Source of the DNA: Ichthyophis bannanicus | Taxonomy: Eukaryota; Chordata; Amphibia; Gymnophiona; Ichthyophiidae | Assembly (NCBI GenBank): GCA_033557465.1 | Contig: CM066040.1 | Location: 323,100,297 to 323,164,296 of the forward strand | Direction of reading: 5' to 3' | DNA length: 64,000 bases | Shown: positions 30,757-43,299 of the stretch, piece after piece | Position numbering within the stretch: position 1 is the stretch's first letter | Layout: every line of letters begins with the position of its first letter | Translations under genes and position numbers: made by a program | The notes under the pieces: generated by a model | The model's database searches: none | Told to the model about the DNA's origin: nothing | The model's input: only the letters and a program-made list of their open reading frames with translations

Positions 30757-32895
30757 ATAAATATGTAAGAAAAGTAAACAAAAGCAAAAGGAGAAGGAAA
30801 CCTATTTGGTTTTCCAAAGAAGTGGCTGCTCAAAGGCAAAAAACACAGCTTTCGCAAAATACAAAAGCTTGCAAACAGAGGAACACAGAAATGAATACAG
30901 GATCAAACTCAAAGAGACAAGAGAGAAATAAGGATAGCAAAATCAAAGGCAGAGGAAAAGATGGCTAAAGATGTGAAGTGTGGCGACAAAACTTTCTTCT
31001 GGTATATTCGGGAAAGGAAGATGATCAGAGGTGGAATCGCAGGACTCGGAAGTGCTGGGAATGGACTCGTGGAAAGGGACATTGAAAAAGCGAAATTGCT
31101 AAACAATTACTTCTGCTCTGTTTTTACTAAAGAAAATCCTGGAGAAGGACCAACTGTGACTCCCAAATATAAAGATGGGAATGAAGTAGATACCACACCA
31201 TTCACAGAAGATGACGTGTTAGAACAACTTGCGAAACTGAAAGAGGACAAGGCCATGGGACCGGATGGGATACATCCCAGGATACTGAAAGAGCTCAGAG
31301 AGGTTCTTGCAGGGCCGTTAAAGGATGTTTTCAACAGTTCCTTGGAAACGGGAGTAGTTCCTCAGGACTGGAGAATGGCTGATGTCGTACCTCTACGTAA
31401 AAGTGGTGACAGGGAAGAAGTGTCAAACTACAGGCCCGTGAGCCTTACCTGGGGGCGGGAAAAGTAATGGAGGCGCTTCTGAAGGAGCGAATAGTGAACT
31501 TTCTCAAAACCAACAGGTTGCAAGATCCGAGGCAACATGGTTTTACTGAAGGACGATCTTGCCAAACAAATCTGATTGAGTTCTTTGACTGGGTGACCAG
31601 AGAACTAGATCAGGGGCATGCGATGGATGTCATCTACCTGGATTTCAGCAAAGCCTTTGATACTGTTCCTCATAGGAGGGTTATCAATAAACTCAGTAGT
31701 TTGGGGATGGGGTCCCAAGGTGGTAAACTGGATCAGAAATTGGTTGACTGATAGACGACAGAAGGTGATGGTAAATGGAGCTCACTTGGAGGAAAGGAAG
31801 GTGATTAGCGGGGTGCCCCAGGGTTCGGTCCTGGGCCCGGCACTATTCAATGTATTTGTGAGTGATATTGCTGAAAGACTGAATGGAAAGGTCTGTCTTT
31901 TTGGAGATGACACGAAAATTTGCAACAGAGTGGACTCCCCCGAGGGAGTCCTTAACCTGAGAAAAGATCTACAAAAGCTGGAAGAATGGTCAAATGCTTG
32001 GCAATTAAGATTTAATGCAAAGAAGTGCAGAGTCATGCACTTGGGTAGCAGAAACCCAAGAGAAATGTACACGATAGAGGGCGAGAGGTTGGTGTGCACG
32101 GATCAGGAGAAAGACCGTGGTGTGATTATTTCTGTAGATCTTAAGGTGGCAAAGCAGTGCGACAAGGCGGTGGCAAAAGGCAGGAGGATGTTGGGCTGCA
32201 TACGAAGAGGAATTACAAGCAGAAAGAAAGAGGTTCTAATACCACTGTATAAGTCACTAGTGAGGCTTCACTTGGAATACTGTGTTCAGTTTTGGAGACC
32301 ATATCTTGCAAAGGATGTAAAAAGAATGGAAACTGTTCAGAGGAAGGCAACCAAAATGATTTGGAGCCTGCGTCAGAAGCCTTATGAGAAGAGACTTGAA
32401 GACCTAAATATGTACACTTTGGAAGAGAGGAGGAATAGGGGAGATATGATTCAGACCTTTAAATACTTAAGGAGAAATAATGAACAAACAAACCTCTTCC
32501 AAAGACGGGGAAGCTGTAAAACTAGAGGGCATGACATGAAGCTGCAAGGTGGAAAATTGAAAGGCAATATCAGGAAATACTTTTTCACTGAAAGGGTGGT
32601 GGATTCTTGGAATGCCCTCCCGATGGAGGTGGTGGGGGCAAATACAGTGACAGAATTCAAAATGGCATGGGACACACAATGGATCCATTTATAGCAACAG
32701 AATAAAATCAAAATAAACTTAACTATCTAACTTCTCAACAAATAGGGGTGTCCTGCATGGGGCGGTGGGTTCACTCCTAAACAAAGACATGGGGAGGGGT
32801 GGCCTGCACAGAGTGGCACCTACTCCTGCCATCTTGCTAGGCAGACTAGATGGACCATACTGATCTTTATCTGCCGTCATTTACTATGTTACTAT
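30757..32895 (+). mobile_element. CR1-type LINE, 5'-truncated (CR1-1)
   Basis: The element starts in the linker between endonuclease and RT, continues through RT, and ends with a CR1-like 3' region: GCAGACTAGATGGACCATAC, then TTTACTATGTTACTATG. A closely similar tail is found at 52522-52655. The 5' edge is approximate. Confidence 0.8.
30961..32694 (+). pseudogene. CR1 reverse transcriptase (CR1-1), two frameshifts
   Basis: RT motifs run in order: KAMGPDGIHPRILKEL, ETGVVPQDWRMADVVPL, YRPVSLT, then after a frameshift near 31450 QHGFTEGRSCQTNL and YLDFSKAFDTVPH. After a second shift near 31730 come ISGVPQGSVLGPALF and the catalytic box FGDDTK (usually FADD), then the thumb and C-terminal region (LEYCVQFWRPY, ERRNRGDMIQTFKYL). 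In life it primes DNA synthesis at a nicked target. This copy is not translatable as one protein. Confidence 0.82.
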
Positions 32896-33165
32896 GACCA
32901 TATTGGTAGCCACCCTCTGCACCAACTCCAGCCTATTTATATCGTTTTGAAGGTGTGGTCCCCAGAATTGCACACATTACTCCATAGGGGGTCTCACCAA
33001 CAATTTTACACAGAGGCACTATCACCTCCTTTTTTCTGCTGGCCATCCCTCTCCCTACGCACCCAAGCATCCTTTTGGCTTTTGCAGTCACCTTTTCTAT
33101 CTGCTTAACCAACTTAAGATCATCGGAAACAATCACCCCTAGGTGTGGACAGAAGTACTTCACCC
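32896..33165 (-). pseudogene. CR1 RT C-terminal fragment (CR1-2)
   Basis: On the minus strand it reads PHLGVIVSDDLKLVKQIEKV, then AKRMLGCVGRGMASRKKE, which corresponds to LGVIV...RMLGCIRRG in other CR1 copies. It is short, bounded on one side by the CR1-1 3' end and on the other by a palindromic MITE. Confidence 0.75.
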
Positions 33166-33167
33166 GC

Positions 33168-33345
33168 TATACCAGGGGTCTGCAACTCCAGTCAGGTTTT
33201 CAGGATGTCCTTAATGAATACGCATGAGAGATATTTGCATGCACTACCCCATTATATTACAATTTATCTCATGCATATTCATTATGGATAGCCTGAAAAT
33301 GTGACTGATTTGCTGCCCTCCAGGACTGGAGTTTGAGATTATTTT
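33168..33345. mobile_element. Palindromic MITE-like element
   Basis: The left half (GGTTTTCAGGATGTCCTTAA, then GCATGAGAGATATTTGCATG) is inversely repeated in the right half (CATGCATATTCATTATGGAT, then GCCTGAAAATG). The ends CAGGGGTCTGCAACTCCAGTC and GGACTGGAGTTTGAG are inverted. I recognise the type as a widespread vertebrate palindromic DNA transposon remnant. No coding capacity. Confidence 0.65.
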
Positions 33346-33702
33346 ATTGTTATTTATTGATCAGCTTTATATACCGCCTTTCAGAGGAATCAAAGCAGTT
33401 TACATTTAACAAAATAAGAACTGTTACATCAAGACATGGTTTAACGGTACCTTTGTGTAAACATAGGTTGTAGGTTAGTAGGAACGAAAAGCCTACTACC
33501 AAGAATATTATCAAACATATTTACAGGTGGATGCCTAGTTATAGTCAGTTACTAAGGTTACATGAGACACATTTACAGTAGAATGATTATAGTCTATTAT
33601 AGGATTAATATGCAACATACTTTACAGGTGGATCAGTATTTATAGGTCACTACAGGGAATCTACTTAGTAGCCCATGTGCATTTGTTCTTGAAAGGAGGT
33701 AT

Positions 33703-33951
33703 TTACTTTGGTGTGCTCTCTATAATGATGCCAAGGTACCTGACTTCGTTCTTTATTGTGATAGATATGTTCTCAATTTTTATTTCTGTTGGAGGAGTAA
33801 AGTTTTGATTTCTTGTCACGACTATAGCCTCCGTTTTTTTGTAGTTGATTTTTAGATTATGATCATTCAGCCGTTGTGATATTTTGATTGAATGTGCTGT
33901 GATGCTGGTGAAATCGAGGATTGTTGTATCCATCGGGAGGTGTAGCATCAC
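33703..33951 (-). pseudogene. L2-like reverse transcriptase fragment
   Basis: 82 codons on the minus strand match the region downstream of the RT catalytic box: a short hydrophobic stretch, then LNDHNLKINYKKTEAIVV (the N-x-x-K-T motif) and YLGIIIE, characteristic of non-LTR RT palm and thumb. The catalytic Asp pair itself is upstream of this open part and not clear. Confidence 0.6.
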
Positions 33952-35117
33952 ATCTGCATATATTGCGTATCTAATGTTGCTTTCTTTTATAATGTTGCAG
34001 ACTTGGCTGTATGTATATATTGTAAAGGAGTGCCGATAGGGCTGATCCCTTTGGAATCCCTTGTTTCTGAGGGAAGGATTTTGAAGATTGGTGTCCTATT
34101 TTAACTTGCTGCGATCGGTCGTCAAGATAAGATTAGAAACATAACGTGGTGCCATGTATTCCAACTTGTTTTAGCCTTTCTATGAGGATTGAATAGTTGA
34201 TCAAATCAAATGCGGTTGTAATATCTAGGAATATTAGCAGGACTGCTTGCTTTGGGTTATCAATGTGCTTTAACAGATCATCAAAGAGCTCAGTGAGAAG
34301 GGTCTCTACACTTTGGTGTGGCCTGAAGCCATATTGGTGTGTATCATGGGCATGTGTAGGTCAATGTGATCCTGAAACTGGGAGTGTTCAATTTTTTCAA
34401 TGATTTTTGCCGGGAATGGTAGGCTTGATAATAGGCCTATATGATGAGGGGCATAGGCTGTCTAAAGTCTTGCCTTTCAATATTGGTCTAATTGAGGCCC
34501 GCTTAAGGAGATTGGGCATAGTTCCCTTTGTGAGTGAGAAATTTGACTATTTCAAGAATGTATGGGGCTAGTTCAGTGCGCATTCTTTTCATCCAGCTAA
34601 CAGGGCATGGGTCAAGGCTGGATACGGTAGTATTGATGTTGGAGATCACTCTAATTCTTTAAGGGTTACTATGTGGAAGTTAGGCCAGATATGGTTGGGA
34701 GTAGATCGTGTGTAGGTGGGTGGTATAGAGAGGTCCAATAAGGGCTTGAGTTTGGAAATGTAATAGTTAGCTAGGGTTTGTGGAGCAGTTGGTGGGTTAC
34801 TTGCTTTATTTGGAGATCTTGTTAAGTTTTTGATTATTTCAAATAGTTCCCTGGGACAGTTCTTGGAGTTTGTGAGGATTTTTGTGTAGTAGGTTTTCTT
34901 TGATGTGTTTATTATATTTCTGTAGGATTGTAGTTTATCATTATATTAATGCCTGTCTAATGTTGAGTTGGATTGTCACCATTTTTTCTCTAGTTTCCTT
35001 AGCTCTCTTTTTAGTTGCCTTATTTTTTGAGCGTGCCAAGCTTCAGAATCTTTGTCTATTTGTAGTTTTGTTGGCTTGAGAGTTTGGGAGGAGAGCTGCT
35101 TTTAAAAATGCTTTATT

Positions 35118-35393
35118 CTAGTTTGCTACACAGCTGTCCAATTTGGCTATTGTGCAGGAAATATCAGGTATGATCTGGCTTAGGAAGGTATCTTTGTCAA
35201 ACTTCCTATATCTAGTGCGATGCAAACACGTGGCTTTTGGTGTTAAGTGTTTCGTGTGGCATAGGAGGTTGAAGCTTATTAAGAAGTGGTTGGACCATGG
35301 AATGGGAATGGCATAAGGGAGGGTGTAACTATTGCATTGCTGGGAAGATTTGGGTAAGAAAATTAGGTCAAGTGTGTTTCCTTTTCTGTGCAT
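35118..35393 (-). pseudogene. L2-like endonuclease C-terminal fragment
   Basis: GNTLDLIF and WSNHFLISFNL resemble the end of an AP-type endonuclease domain. The usual SDH catalytic triplet reads SNH here. It lies on the same strand as the RT fragment and in the right order. Confidence 0.55.
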
Positions 35394-35569
35394 CGGGAAG
35401 TTTGATTTGTGGCTAGGGTGTAGAGAACAGGATCCATCTCCTCCAATGTCTTTGTAACTATGGGTTTGTCGTAGGGTTTAGAGTGCCTCCTTGTAGATTG
35501 AGACAGGACTTGGTGGTGGTAATTTTTGTGCATCTGTAGTTGCATAATAATCAAATGTTCCATATTCTA

Positions 35570-36191
35570 TTCCAAATACATCCTGCTAGACCAGTCCAGA
35601 CTAATGGATTGTGTCCCTCTGCCAGCAGATGGTGAGACAGAGAAATATTCCCAAAGCTTTGTGATACCACCCTTCAATATTTTCTCTCAGCAGATGGTGG
35701 ACTTCTCCTATCTTCTGGCGTTCTCTGAAAAGAGATTTGGTGTCAGTGTAGCTATCTTTGGCAGTTTACACACTGTGGTGCCCTTCTTTGCCTACAGTAT
35801 TTCCTTTCTTCACTTTCCAAAGCTGCCCCCCTGGTCAAGAGGACCAGTAGAGCACTTCTGATGGGCAGTGCTTCTGCTCATGAGGAGCAGTTGCAGCCTT
35901 CCATTCTAACTGTTCTGTAAGCAAGACTTCTATCAGCTAAGTTGGCAGTCACCATTTGTTATTTTTCTAACTCCTTAAAGTTTGTTAAAAAAAAAAATGC
36001 ATTATTCAAGGACCCGGTTCTCATTTATTTAACCGGTTTTTGTATACCCTTTTCTACCAGTCAAAACGGTAAACAGTCAACAAAAAATAAATGGGAATGA
36101 GTTACAGTGGGTTACATGGGTTGCAGTGGGTTAAAGAGAAATAAGCTCTTTTAAAGCAGCATCCTGATCTGTTTTCGGTGGTATCTTGTTC
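35570..36191 (+). repeat. Candidate left end of element J, interrupted by DIRS G
   Basis: TGCTAGACCAGTCCAGACTA opens a segment unlike the neighbouring L2. It includes an A-tract near 35987 and an L2-like reverse tail near 36030-36110 (AACCGGTTTTTGTATACCC). DIRS G begins at 36192. Sequence after G (44702) leads into the gag of J, so this may be J's terminal repeat and leader. This is inferred from position only. Confidence 0.3.
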
Positions 36192-36370
36192 TTCTCCAGA
36201 AACAAGCAGAAAATCAGCCCTCACATATGGGTGACATCAACGCCGACTGAGCCCTGCGTGGAGCATCTTCCCAACTTTCAAAGAAAGCCTTTGGGACATG
36301 CCACCAGGCATGCATGGTCCCCTTCCCGCCAAAGGGAGCCATCTTGTTCAGTCTCCCTTTTTCCGTGGAG
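36192..36370 (+). repeat. DIRS left inverted terminal repeat (copy G)
   Basis: TTCTCCAGAAACAAGCAG at the edge and GCCATCTTG at 36338-36346 match the D and H repeats. It is the inverse of 44529-44701. Confidence 0.82.
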
Positions 36371-36598
36371 CCCTACAGACGTTCGTCTTGTCCCCCGGGA
36401 AAAAAGTTGATTTTCTCATACTATTTTTATACTTTTCTGACTTGCGCCGGCTCCTTTCCTGCCCAAGACCTGCTGCAAACGCACCCGGTTTTGAGAAACA
36501 TTTTTGTCTTGATCTTTCCATCACAGCGCTTTTCGCGCCCTTTTTAACTGCTGGCCACATCGAGGGTCTTCGACCTTGCTGGGGTTCTTTTTTCCCCA

Positions 36599-38575
36599 AT
36601 GGCCACCGGCTTTAAGAAATGTGATCAGTGCTCCAAAAGCATGTCATTCACCAACACTCATGATTGTTGCCTCCGGTGTTTGGGTGCAGACCACGACCCG
36701 GAGGAATGCTCCTTGTGCAAGAAAATATGTGCTAAGCCATACAGAGTCTTTGGCTTAAGCAGGGCAACATCTTCCACAAGGCAGACTCAAACCCAGTTTC
36801 CCTGGTAGCTTCATGCCCGAAGGCCCCACACGGATCCTTGGACTCGCATGAGGCCCCCACTGCCCCTCCGCGGGCTCATCAACACTCTGAGAAAAGGTCG
36901 CTGGAGCATGCACATAAGAAGAAGAGGAAGACCTCGAGAGCTTCGTCCGGAGAAGCAAACAAGTATGGGAAATCCCGTGCCCCAGTCCCTTAGTCCCTGC
37001 AGAGCTCCCGAGGAACCAGAGCAAGAATGCCCTCGGAAGGTGTCCAGGGCTGAAGTGATGGCCTCTGGCCATGGATTGCGGTCTCCCGAGGCCCATCCTG
37101 TCGAGGACCCCCCTTTCTTCCTCGACGCCTGACCTGTTTACTCCAGTGTCAGTGTCCATGGCTGCGACCCCTGAGTGGAAGCAGGCATGTTGGCTTTAGA
37201 ATGCAGCATTTCTGCGTTCCTCGCATTACAGCAGGTACCAACTCCCAGGCCCACCAAGACCACAGGGACCTCAACCTCGAGGACTCCCTGTGCCACTGAT
37301 GCGATTGCTGAGAGCCAGATGCCTCGGTAAGTGTCTCGTTCTCGCTCCCGATCTTTGGGAGCGAGAGATTCACAGGCGTGTGCCTCTGGCTCTGTCCATG
37401 CCTCTGCCTCGAAGCATCCTGGACCGGAGTTACCGGCTCTCCTACAGCCAGAGGACCTCGAGTGCTCCTCAGAATACAAGGATTGGGAGTCTGACATTGA
37501 GACGTCCCCGGAGTCTTGAGCCCACCGAGACCTCCCCTCGGACCCGCCTCCCCCAGCTGCTAAGGGCCGTTCCCCACCCGAGGATACCTCTTTCCTGGAA
37601 TTCATTAGGGATATGGCACGGGCTCTCTCCCTTACAACAGAGTTGGAGGAAGACCTGCATATGGAGGAATTGGACATCCTTCAGTATGAGGCACTGCCGA
37701 AAGAGACCCTGATGGTCCCTGTGCCTTCCATCCTCACCTGGCTACTCCTCCAGATGTGGGAGACCCCAGCTTCAGTCCCCATTGTGAGCCGATGACTCGA
37801 CACAATGTATTGGGTCCTGCACAGACCGGGGTTCCGCAAGGCACAGCTCCCACACACCTCCATGGTGGTTGAGTTGGCCATGCACCGGCAAAAAAGCCCA
37901 AAGATGCACTACTCAGTGCCTCCGGGCAGGGAGTCCTGCACGCTTGATGCCCTGGGGCGCAAATGCTATCAGGGCTGAATGCTGGCTTGCTACATTCAAA
38001 CTTACCAACTTTACATTGGGATGTTCTTGTGGGATCTGGTCAAGGAGCTTGGCAGCTACGCTTCTGGCCTTGATGGGGACCATTTCCGGCAGTTCAAAGC
38101 TCTAACGAAGTCTGTCGCGGAGTGCTCCAAATATCTTTCCCGAGCCCCTTACTACGGCTTTGAATCCAGTGCCAGAGTGGCTGCCGCCGGTATCGTCGCT
38201 CGACGCCAGGCCTGGCTACAATCATCAGATCTTGAGCAGTGGGTGTAGGAAAAACTCCTGGATGTCCCGTGCCTTGGTGAACAGGTCTTTGGCAAGCCAA
38301 TGGAGGATAAGGTGGCCTAGATAGAGACACAGAGTATGTTACTTGGCCCTGTCTCCCGAGGAAGACCTCTACTCTTCCCAGGAAGAAGCCACAGGGGAAG
38401 AAGCTTCCTTTCCTCTAGAAGAGTCAACACTATCAGGGCTACTCTGCCTACCCAGCTGCCCAGACCCCTCAGCAGGGTCCCCAGGGCAGAGGCACAGGCC
38501 AGAGACCGCACAAGCCCAAGGATCAGAAGACCCAAACACCAGCCCCAACCCAGCCTAGGCTGGGGTTTTGATGCC
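36599..38575 (+). pseudogene. DIRS gag-like ORF1 (copy G), broken
   Basis: The start at 36599 gives MATGFKKCDQCSKSMSFTNT, then CCLRCLGADHDPEECSLCKK, the alpha Cys module. Later fragments include TSFLEFIRDMARAL near 37590, LTWLLLQMWETP near 37730 and the basic tail (38340-38575). At least four frameshifts or stops lie between these blocks. Confidence 0.68.
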
Positions 38576-38589
38576 ATCAGCATAGCCTC

Positions 38590-40440
38590 TCTCCCTCTGG
38601 AGGACCAGCACCCCACAGGGAGATGCCTTGTCCACTTTGCCCATGGTGGGCCCACATTAGCACCAACTCCTGGGCTCTACAGGTCGTCCGGGAGGGCTAA
38701 CCTCTTCAACTGGAACGGACTCTTCTGTTCCCCGGGGTACCTCCTTGGTCTCCTCTACACGGGGCCCTGCTACTGCAGGAACTTGCAGGCCTCCTCAAGA
38801 ATGGGACGGTGGAACCTGTACCTCTTCCCTCAAGGGGGAAAGGTTTCTGTTCCAGGTACTTCCTGGTCCTGACAAGGACAAGGGGCTTAAGGCCCATCCT
38901 GGACCTGAGGAAACTCAACAAGTTCCCTGGTGCACGAGAAGTTCAAGAAGCTCTCCCTTGGAACACTGCTGCCCTACCTCCAGCAGGGAGATTGGCTGTG
39001 CTCCTTGGATTTAAAGGGTGCTTACACTCACATCCTTATCCATCCCAGTCACAGAAAGTACCTGAGGTTCGTGGTCGGAGGCGACCACTACCAGTACAGG
39101 GTTCTTCCCTTCAGCCTCGCATCCGCCCCAAGCATCTTCACCAAGTGCCTGGCGATGGTAGTGGCCTATCTCTGCCTCCAGAAGACCTCTGTTTTCCCCT
39201 ACCTTGACGATTGACTGGTAAAACGGGACACAGCCTCGGAGGCCGGGCAGGCCATCAGCCGTACCATTCAGGTTTCGTGATAAACCATCTGAAATCCCAG
39301 TTCACCCTGACTCGAGTGCTGGAGTTCATCGGGGCCTGCCTCAACACTGTCCAGGCAAGGCTTTCCTTTCTCTCCACATGGTGGATTGGCTTGCAGCCCT
39401 TGCGGCCAAGGTACAGCGGCACTACGCAGTGTTGGCCCGGATGTTGCTTCGCCTCCTAGGCCACATGACCTCCATGGTCCATGTGGTTCCCGATGCCCAC
39501 CTCCACATGAGGGCAGCTCAATGGTGCCTCCAGTCCCAGTGGTCTCAGGCCACTGGCTGACTCCGCGACAGAATCACGGTGTCTCGACAGATGGCATAGT
39601 CCCTTACCTGGTGGCAGGACTCTCAGCAACTGCAAGTGGGCATGGCTTTCCAGTCCCCGAGCCCCCAGAGGGTCCTCATGACGGATGCCTTCCTGACGGG
39701 CTGGGGCGCCCATTGCGGAGAGCTCCACACTCAGGTAGCCTGGTCCCCTGAGGAGAGCCAGCAGCAGATCTATCTGCTCGAGCTCGGAGCAGTCTTCCTC
39801 GCTCTCAGGGCTCTTCGGCACCACCTTCAACACCAGTTGGTGCTTGTCCAGACGGACAAACAAGTGAGTATGTTTGGTGTGAACAAGCAGGGTGGCACGG
39901 GCTCTTAACACCTTTGCCAGGAGGTTTCTTTGCGATCCGCCATGGGATCCTCCTCAAGGCGGTCTACCTACCGGGCCAGAACAATGTCTTGGCGGACAGA
40001 CTGAGCAGGGTCCTCCAACCGCATGAATGGCACCTGGACCCAGAGATAGAGCTCGGGCTTTTCCATCTGTGGGGCTGACCTAGCCTGGACCCTCTTCACC
40101 AGCCTGACCAATGCTCAGCTGCCCTGGTTCTGCAGCCCCCAACCACACCCCTCCTGGGTGGTGGCGAACACCTTCCTCATCTCGTGGTCCAGAGGCTTGC
40201 TGTATGCCTTCTCTCCCATGCCCTTGATAGCCCGGACTCTCCTGAAGGTCCACCGAGACAAGGCTTCCATGATCCTCATGGCCCCAAGGTGACCCAGACA
40301 GCCCTGGTTCCCTTTGCTGCTCTGTCTCTCGATGGAATCCCCGGTTCCTCATGGGAGCTCCCCGAGACTTCTGACACAGGAAGAGGGCTCGATCCTCCAT
40401 CCCAACTTGGGATCTCTGTCCCTCATTGCCTGGTGGCTGA
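38590..40440 (+). pseudogene. DIRS reverse transcriptase-RNase H (copy G), broken
   Basis: Recognisable blocks are KGFCSRYFLVLTRTRG, RPILDLRKLNKF, SLDLKGAYTHILIHPSH and LPFSLASAPSIFTK. VFPYLDD is followed at once by TGA (39212-39214), as in copy D. RNase H blocks include LMTDAFLTGWGAHC, YLLELGAVFLALRAL and VQTDKQVSMFGVNKQGG, with the usual TDNQ changed to TDKQ. Frameshifts lie before 38930, near 39240 and near 39640. Confidence 0.78.
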
Positions 40441-41569
40441 ACGGGTCACCTTAGCTTCCCTTAACCTCTCCAAGGAGGTGGAAGATGTCCTTCTAGCCTC
40501 TTGTGAGGACTCCACAAGACGGGCTTATGCCTTCAAGATGTGCTGGTTCTCCATGTGATGCACGCCGCACCGATTGGACTCATTTTCTTGCGCGGTGCAT
40601 TCAGTCCTTCAATATCTCCTCCACCTCTCACGGTCTGGACTTAAATCCAACTCCGTCTGAGTGCATCTGAGTGCACTCACCGCCAATCACCATCCAGTGG
40701 AGGGCAAGCCTCTGTCGGTGCAACCCCTCATTACCAGGTTCATGCGGGGCTTATTGCTCTCCAAACATTCCATCCAGCCATGTGGGATCTCATTGTGGTT
40801 CTGGTGCAGCTTACTAAGCTGCCCTTGGCTACCTGTTCCTTACACTACCTTTCCTGGAAGGTGGCTTTTTTGGTGGCAGTAACCTCTGCTCAAGGGTCAT
40901 TGAGCTTCAGGCCTTGGTGGCCGAGCCACCCTACACCAGATTCTACAAGAACAGAGCTGTGCTTTGCACTAACCCAAAGTTTCTCCTGAAGGTAGTCTCC
41001 AACTCACCTGAATCAAGAGGTAGTGCTGCCTACCTTCTTTCCATGGCCCCACACCGACTCGGTGTCGGCTGTTCTCCATACCCGGACTGCAAGTGAGCCC
41101 TGCACTTCTATCTGCAGTGGATTCAGGGCCACAGTAAAGCCTCACAGCTTTTCGTCACCTTCGACCCCAGCCACTTGGGACTGGCTGTCACCAAACGGAC
41201 CATTCCCATCTGGGTGGTGGACTGCATCGCCTTTGCTCAAATGAGGCAGTATCCCTCTGGATCGTCTAGTCACGGTGGACAATGTCTGGGCGATGGCAAC
41301 CTTGGTCACCAGTCTCCATTTGGTGCCCATGGCAGACATCTGCTGGACCACCACCTGGTCCTCCGTCCACACTTTTGCAGCCCGCTACTGCCTGGAGCGG
41401 GAGTCCTGACGGGAAAGCACTTTCGGCCAGGCTGTAAGAAGATGAGAACATAAGATATGCCATACTGTGTCAGACTAAGGTCCATCAAGCCCAGTATCTT
41501 GTTTCCAACAGTGGCCAGTCTAGATCACAAGTACCTTGCAGTTTCCTTAAGACACAGGTTCCACGATGT

Positions 41570-43080
41570 TTTTATTGGGGCAAGCGGGGGATATCCCGGG
41601 TCCCCTTTAATAATGGTTTATGGACCTTTCCTCCAGGAACTTCTCCAAACTTTTTAAACCCGGTTACACTAACAGCTTTTACTTCATCCTCTGATAATGA
41701 ATTCCAGAGTTTGATTACACGTTGAGTGAAAAAATATTTTCTCTTATTAGTCTTAAATAGGTTACCCTGTAGCTTCGTTGCATGTCCCCTAGTCTTTCTA
41801 TATTTTGATGGCGTAAACAATCTATCTACGTTTACCCGTTCCACTCCATTCATTAATTTATAGACCTCTATTGTATCTCCCCTCAGCCATCTCTTTTCCA
41901 GGTTGAAGAGCCCTAACCTTTTTAGCCTCTCTTCATAGGGGTATCCTTCCAACCTCTTGACCATTTTGATGGCTCTTTTCTATACCTTTTCTAATAAAGC
42001 TATATTCTTTTTAAGATACGGTGACCAGAATTGCACACAGTATTCAAGATGTGCTCGAAACATGGGACGATACAGAGGCATTATAATATCATTTGTTTTA
42101 TTCTCCATTCCTTTCCTTATGATACTTTTGCAATTGCTCCTTTTAGTTTTTTCTTAACTATTTTCCTCATTTTATCATAGTCTCCCTTTTGAAAGTTACG
42201 ATAGTATTGTGGATTTCCTTACCGTCCTTCCTCCATTTATTAAATCAAACGTAATCATGCTATGATCACTATTGTCAAATGGCCCCAACAGCCTTATCTC
42301 ATGCACCAGATCTTGTTCCACTAAGGACTAGGTCCAAAATGGCTTCCCCTCTTTTCTGTTCATGAAGCAGTCATTTATTTCATCTAGAAACTTTATCTCC
42401 CTAGCATATCCTGCCATGACATTAACCTAGTCGATACCAGGGTAATTGAAATCACCATTATTATTACTGTATTGTAATTTTTGTTAGCTTCCCTGATTTC
42501 TTTGAGCATTTCATCGTCCATTTGTTCACTCTAGCCAGGCAGTCGATAGTACACCCCCACTGCCATCGCCTTCCACTTCCTTTTCCCCTTTTTACATGGA
42601 ATTTCAATCCATAGAGATTCTGTGGTGAATTTGGTTTCCTGCAAAACTTTAATCCTTTGTGACTCGATGCTCTCTCTAATATAGATTTGATCTGCTCTAT
42701 CATTGCGATATAGTTTGTACCCAGGTATCACAGTATCCCACTGGTTGTCCTCCTTGCATCATGTCTCTGAGAGACCAATTTATATCTAACCTCTCATTTA
42801 GTGCTATATATTCTAACTCTTCCATCTTATTTTTTAGACTTCTGGCATTTGCATTCAAGCATTTTAAAGGATGTATTTATTCATATTAATCTGGCTATCG
42901 GTAGGCAGGGGTAATTTGGAATCTTAAGCTCTGTCTGCTCTGTACTCAAGGGCATTTGGGCTACTTTTGTCTTTATTGGAATCTCTCTGCTGATATGCCC
43001 TAACTTCAGTCTTTTGCTAGTATCCTTCAAGGATACATTGTTCCGAACCATGCGCTTCTGGACGACTATCGGCTTTCCTC
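41570..43080 (-). pseudogene. CR1 ORF2 remnants (CR1-3): endonuclease and RT ends
   Basis: On the minus strand, endonuclease pieces (MIPGYKLYRNDRADQ, LQETKF, IEIPCKKGK, AVGVYYRLPG) lie around 42530-42730. The RT C-terminal region ([20 protein letters not shown] and [14 protein letters not shown]) lies at 41572-41964. The palm domain with the catalytic Asp pair is absent because of the deletion near 42127. Confidence 0.75.
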
Positions 43081-43299
43081 TATTATCTATTTTAAAAGCT
43101 GTTCTATCTCCTTTTTAAGGTTAATGCCAGCTGCCTGGTTCCATCTCAGTTAAGGTGGAGCCCATACCTTAGGAAAAGCCCCTCCTTGCCCCAGAATGTT
43201 CCCCAGTTCCTAACAAATCCAAAACCCTCTTCCTCGCACCATCATCTCATCCGGAGCTCTGCCTGCCTTTTGAGTCCTGCGCGTGGAGCGGGAAGCATT

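Larger units (their letters stand above)
33346..35565 (-). mobile_element. L2-like LINE, decayed
   Basis: Reading the minus strand, an endonuclease remnant comes first (HRKGNTLDLIFLP and WSNHFLISFNL, near 35280-35390). RT fragments follow near 33703-33951 (LNDHNLKINYKKTEAIVV and RYLGIIIE). The 3' tail lies near 33346-33420 (GGCGGTATATAAAGCTGATC on the minus strand). Many indels separate the parts. Confidence 0.65.
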
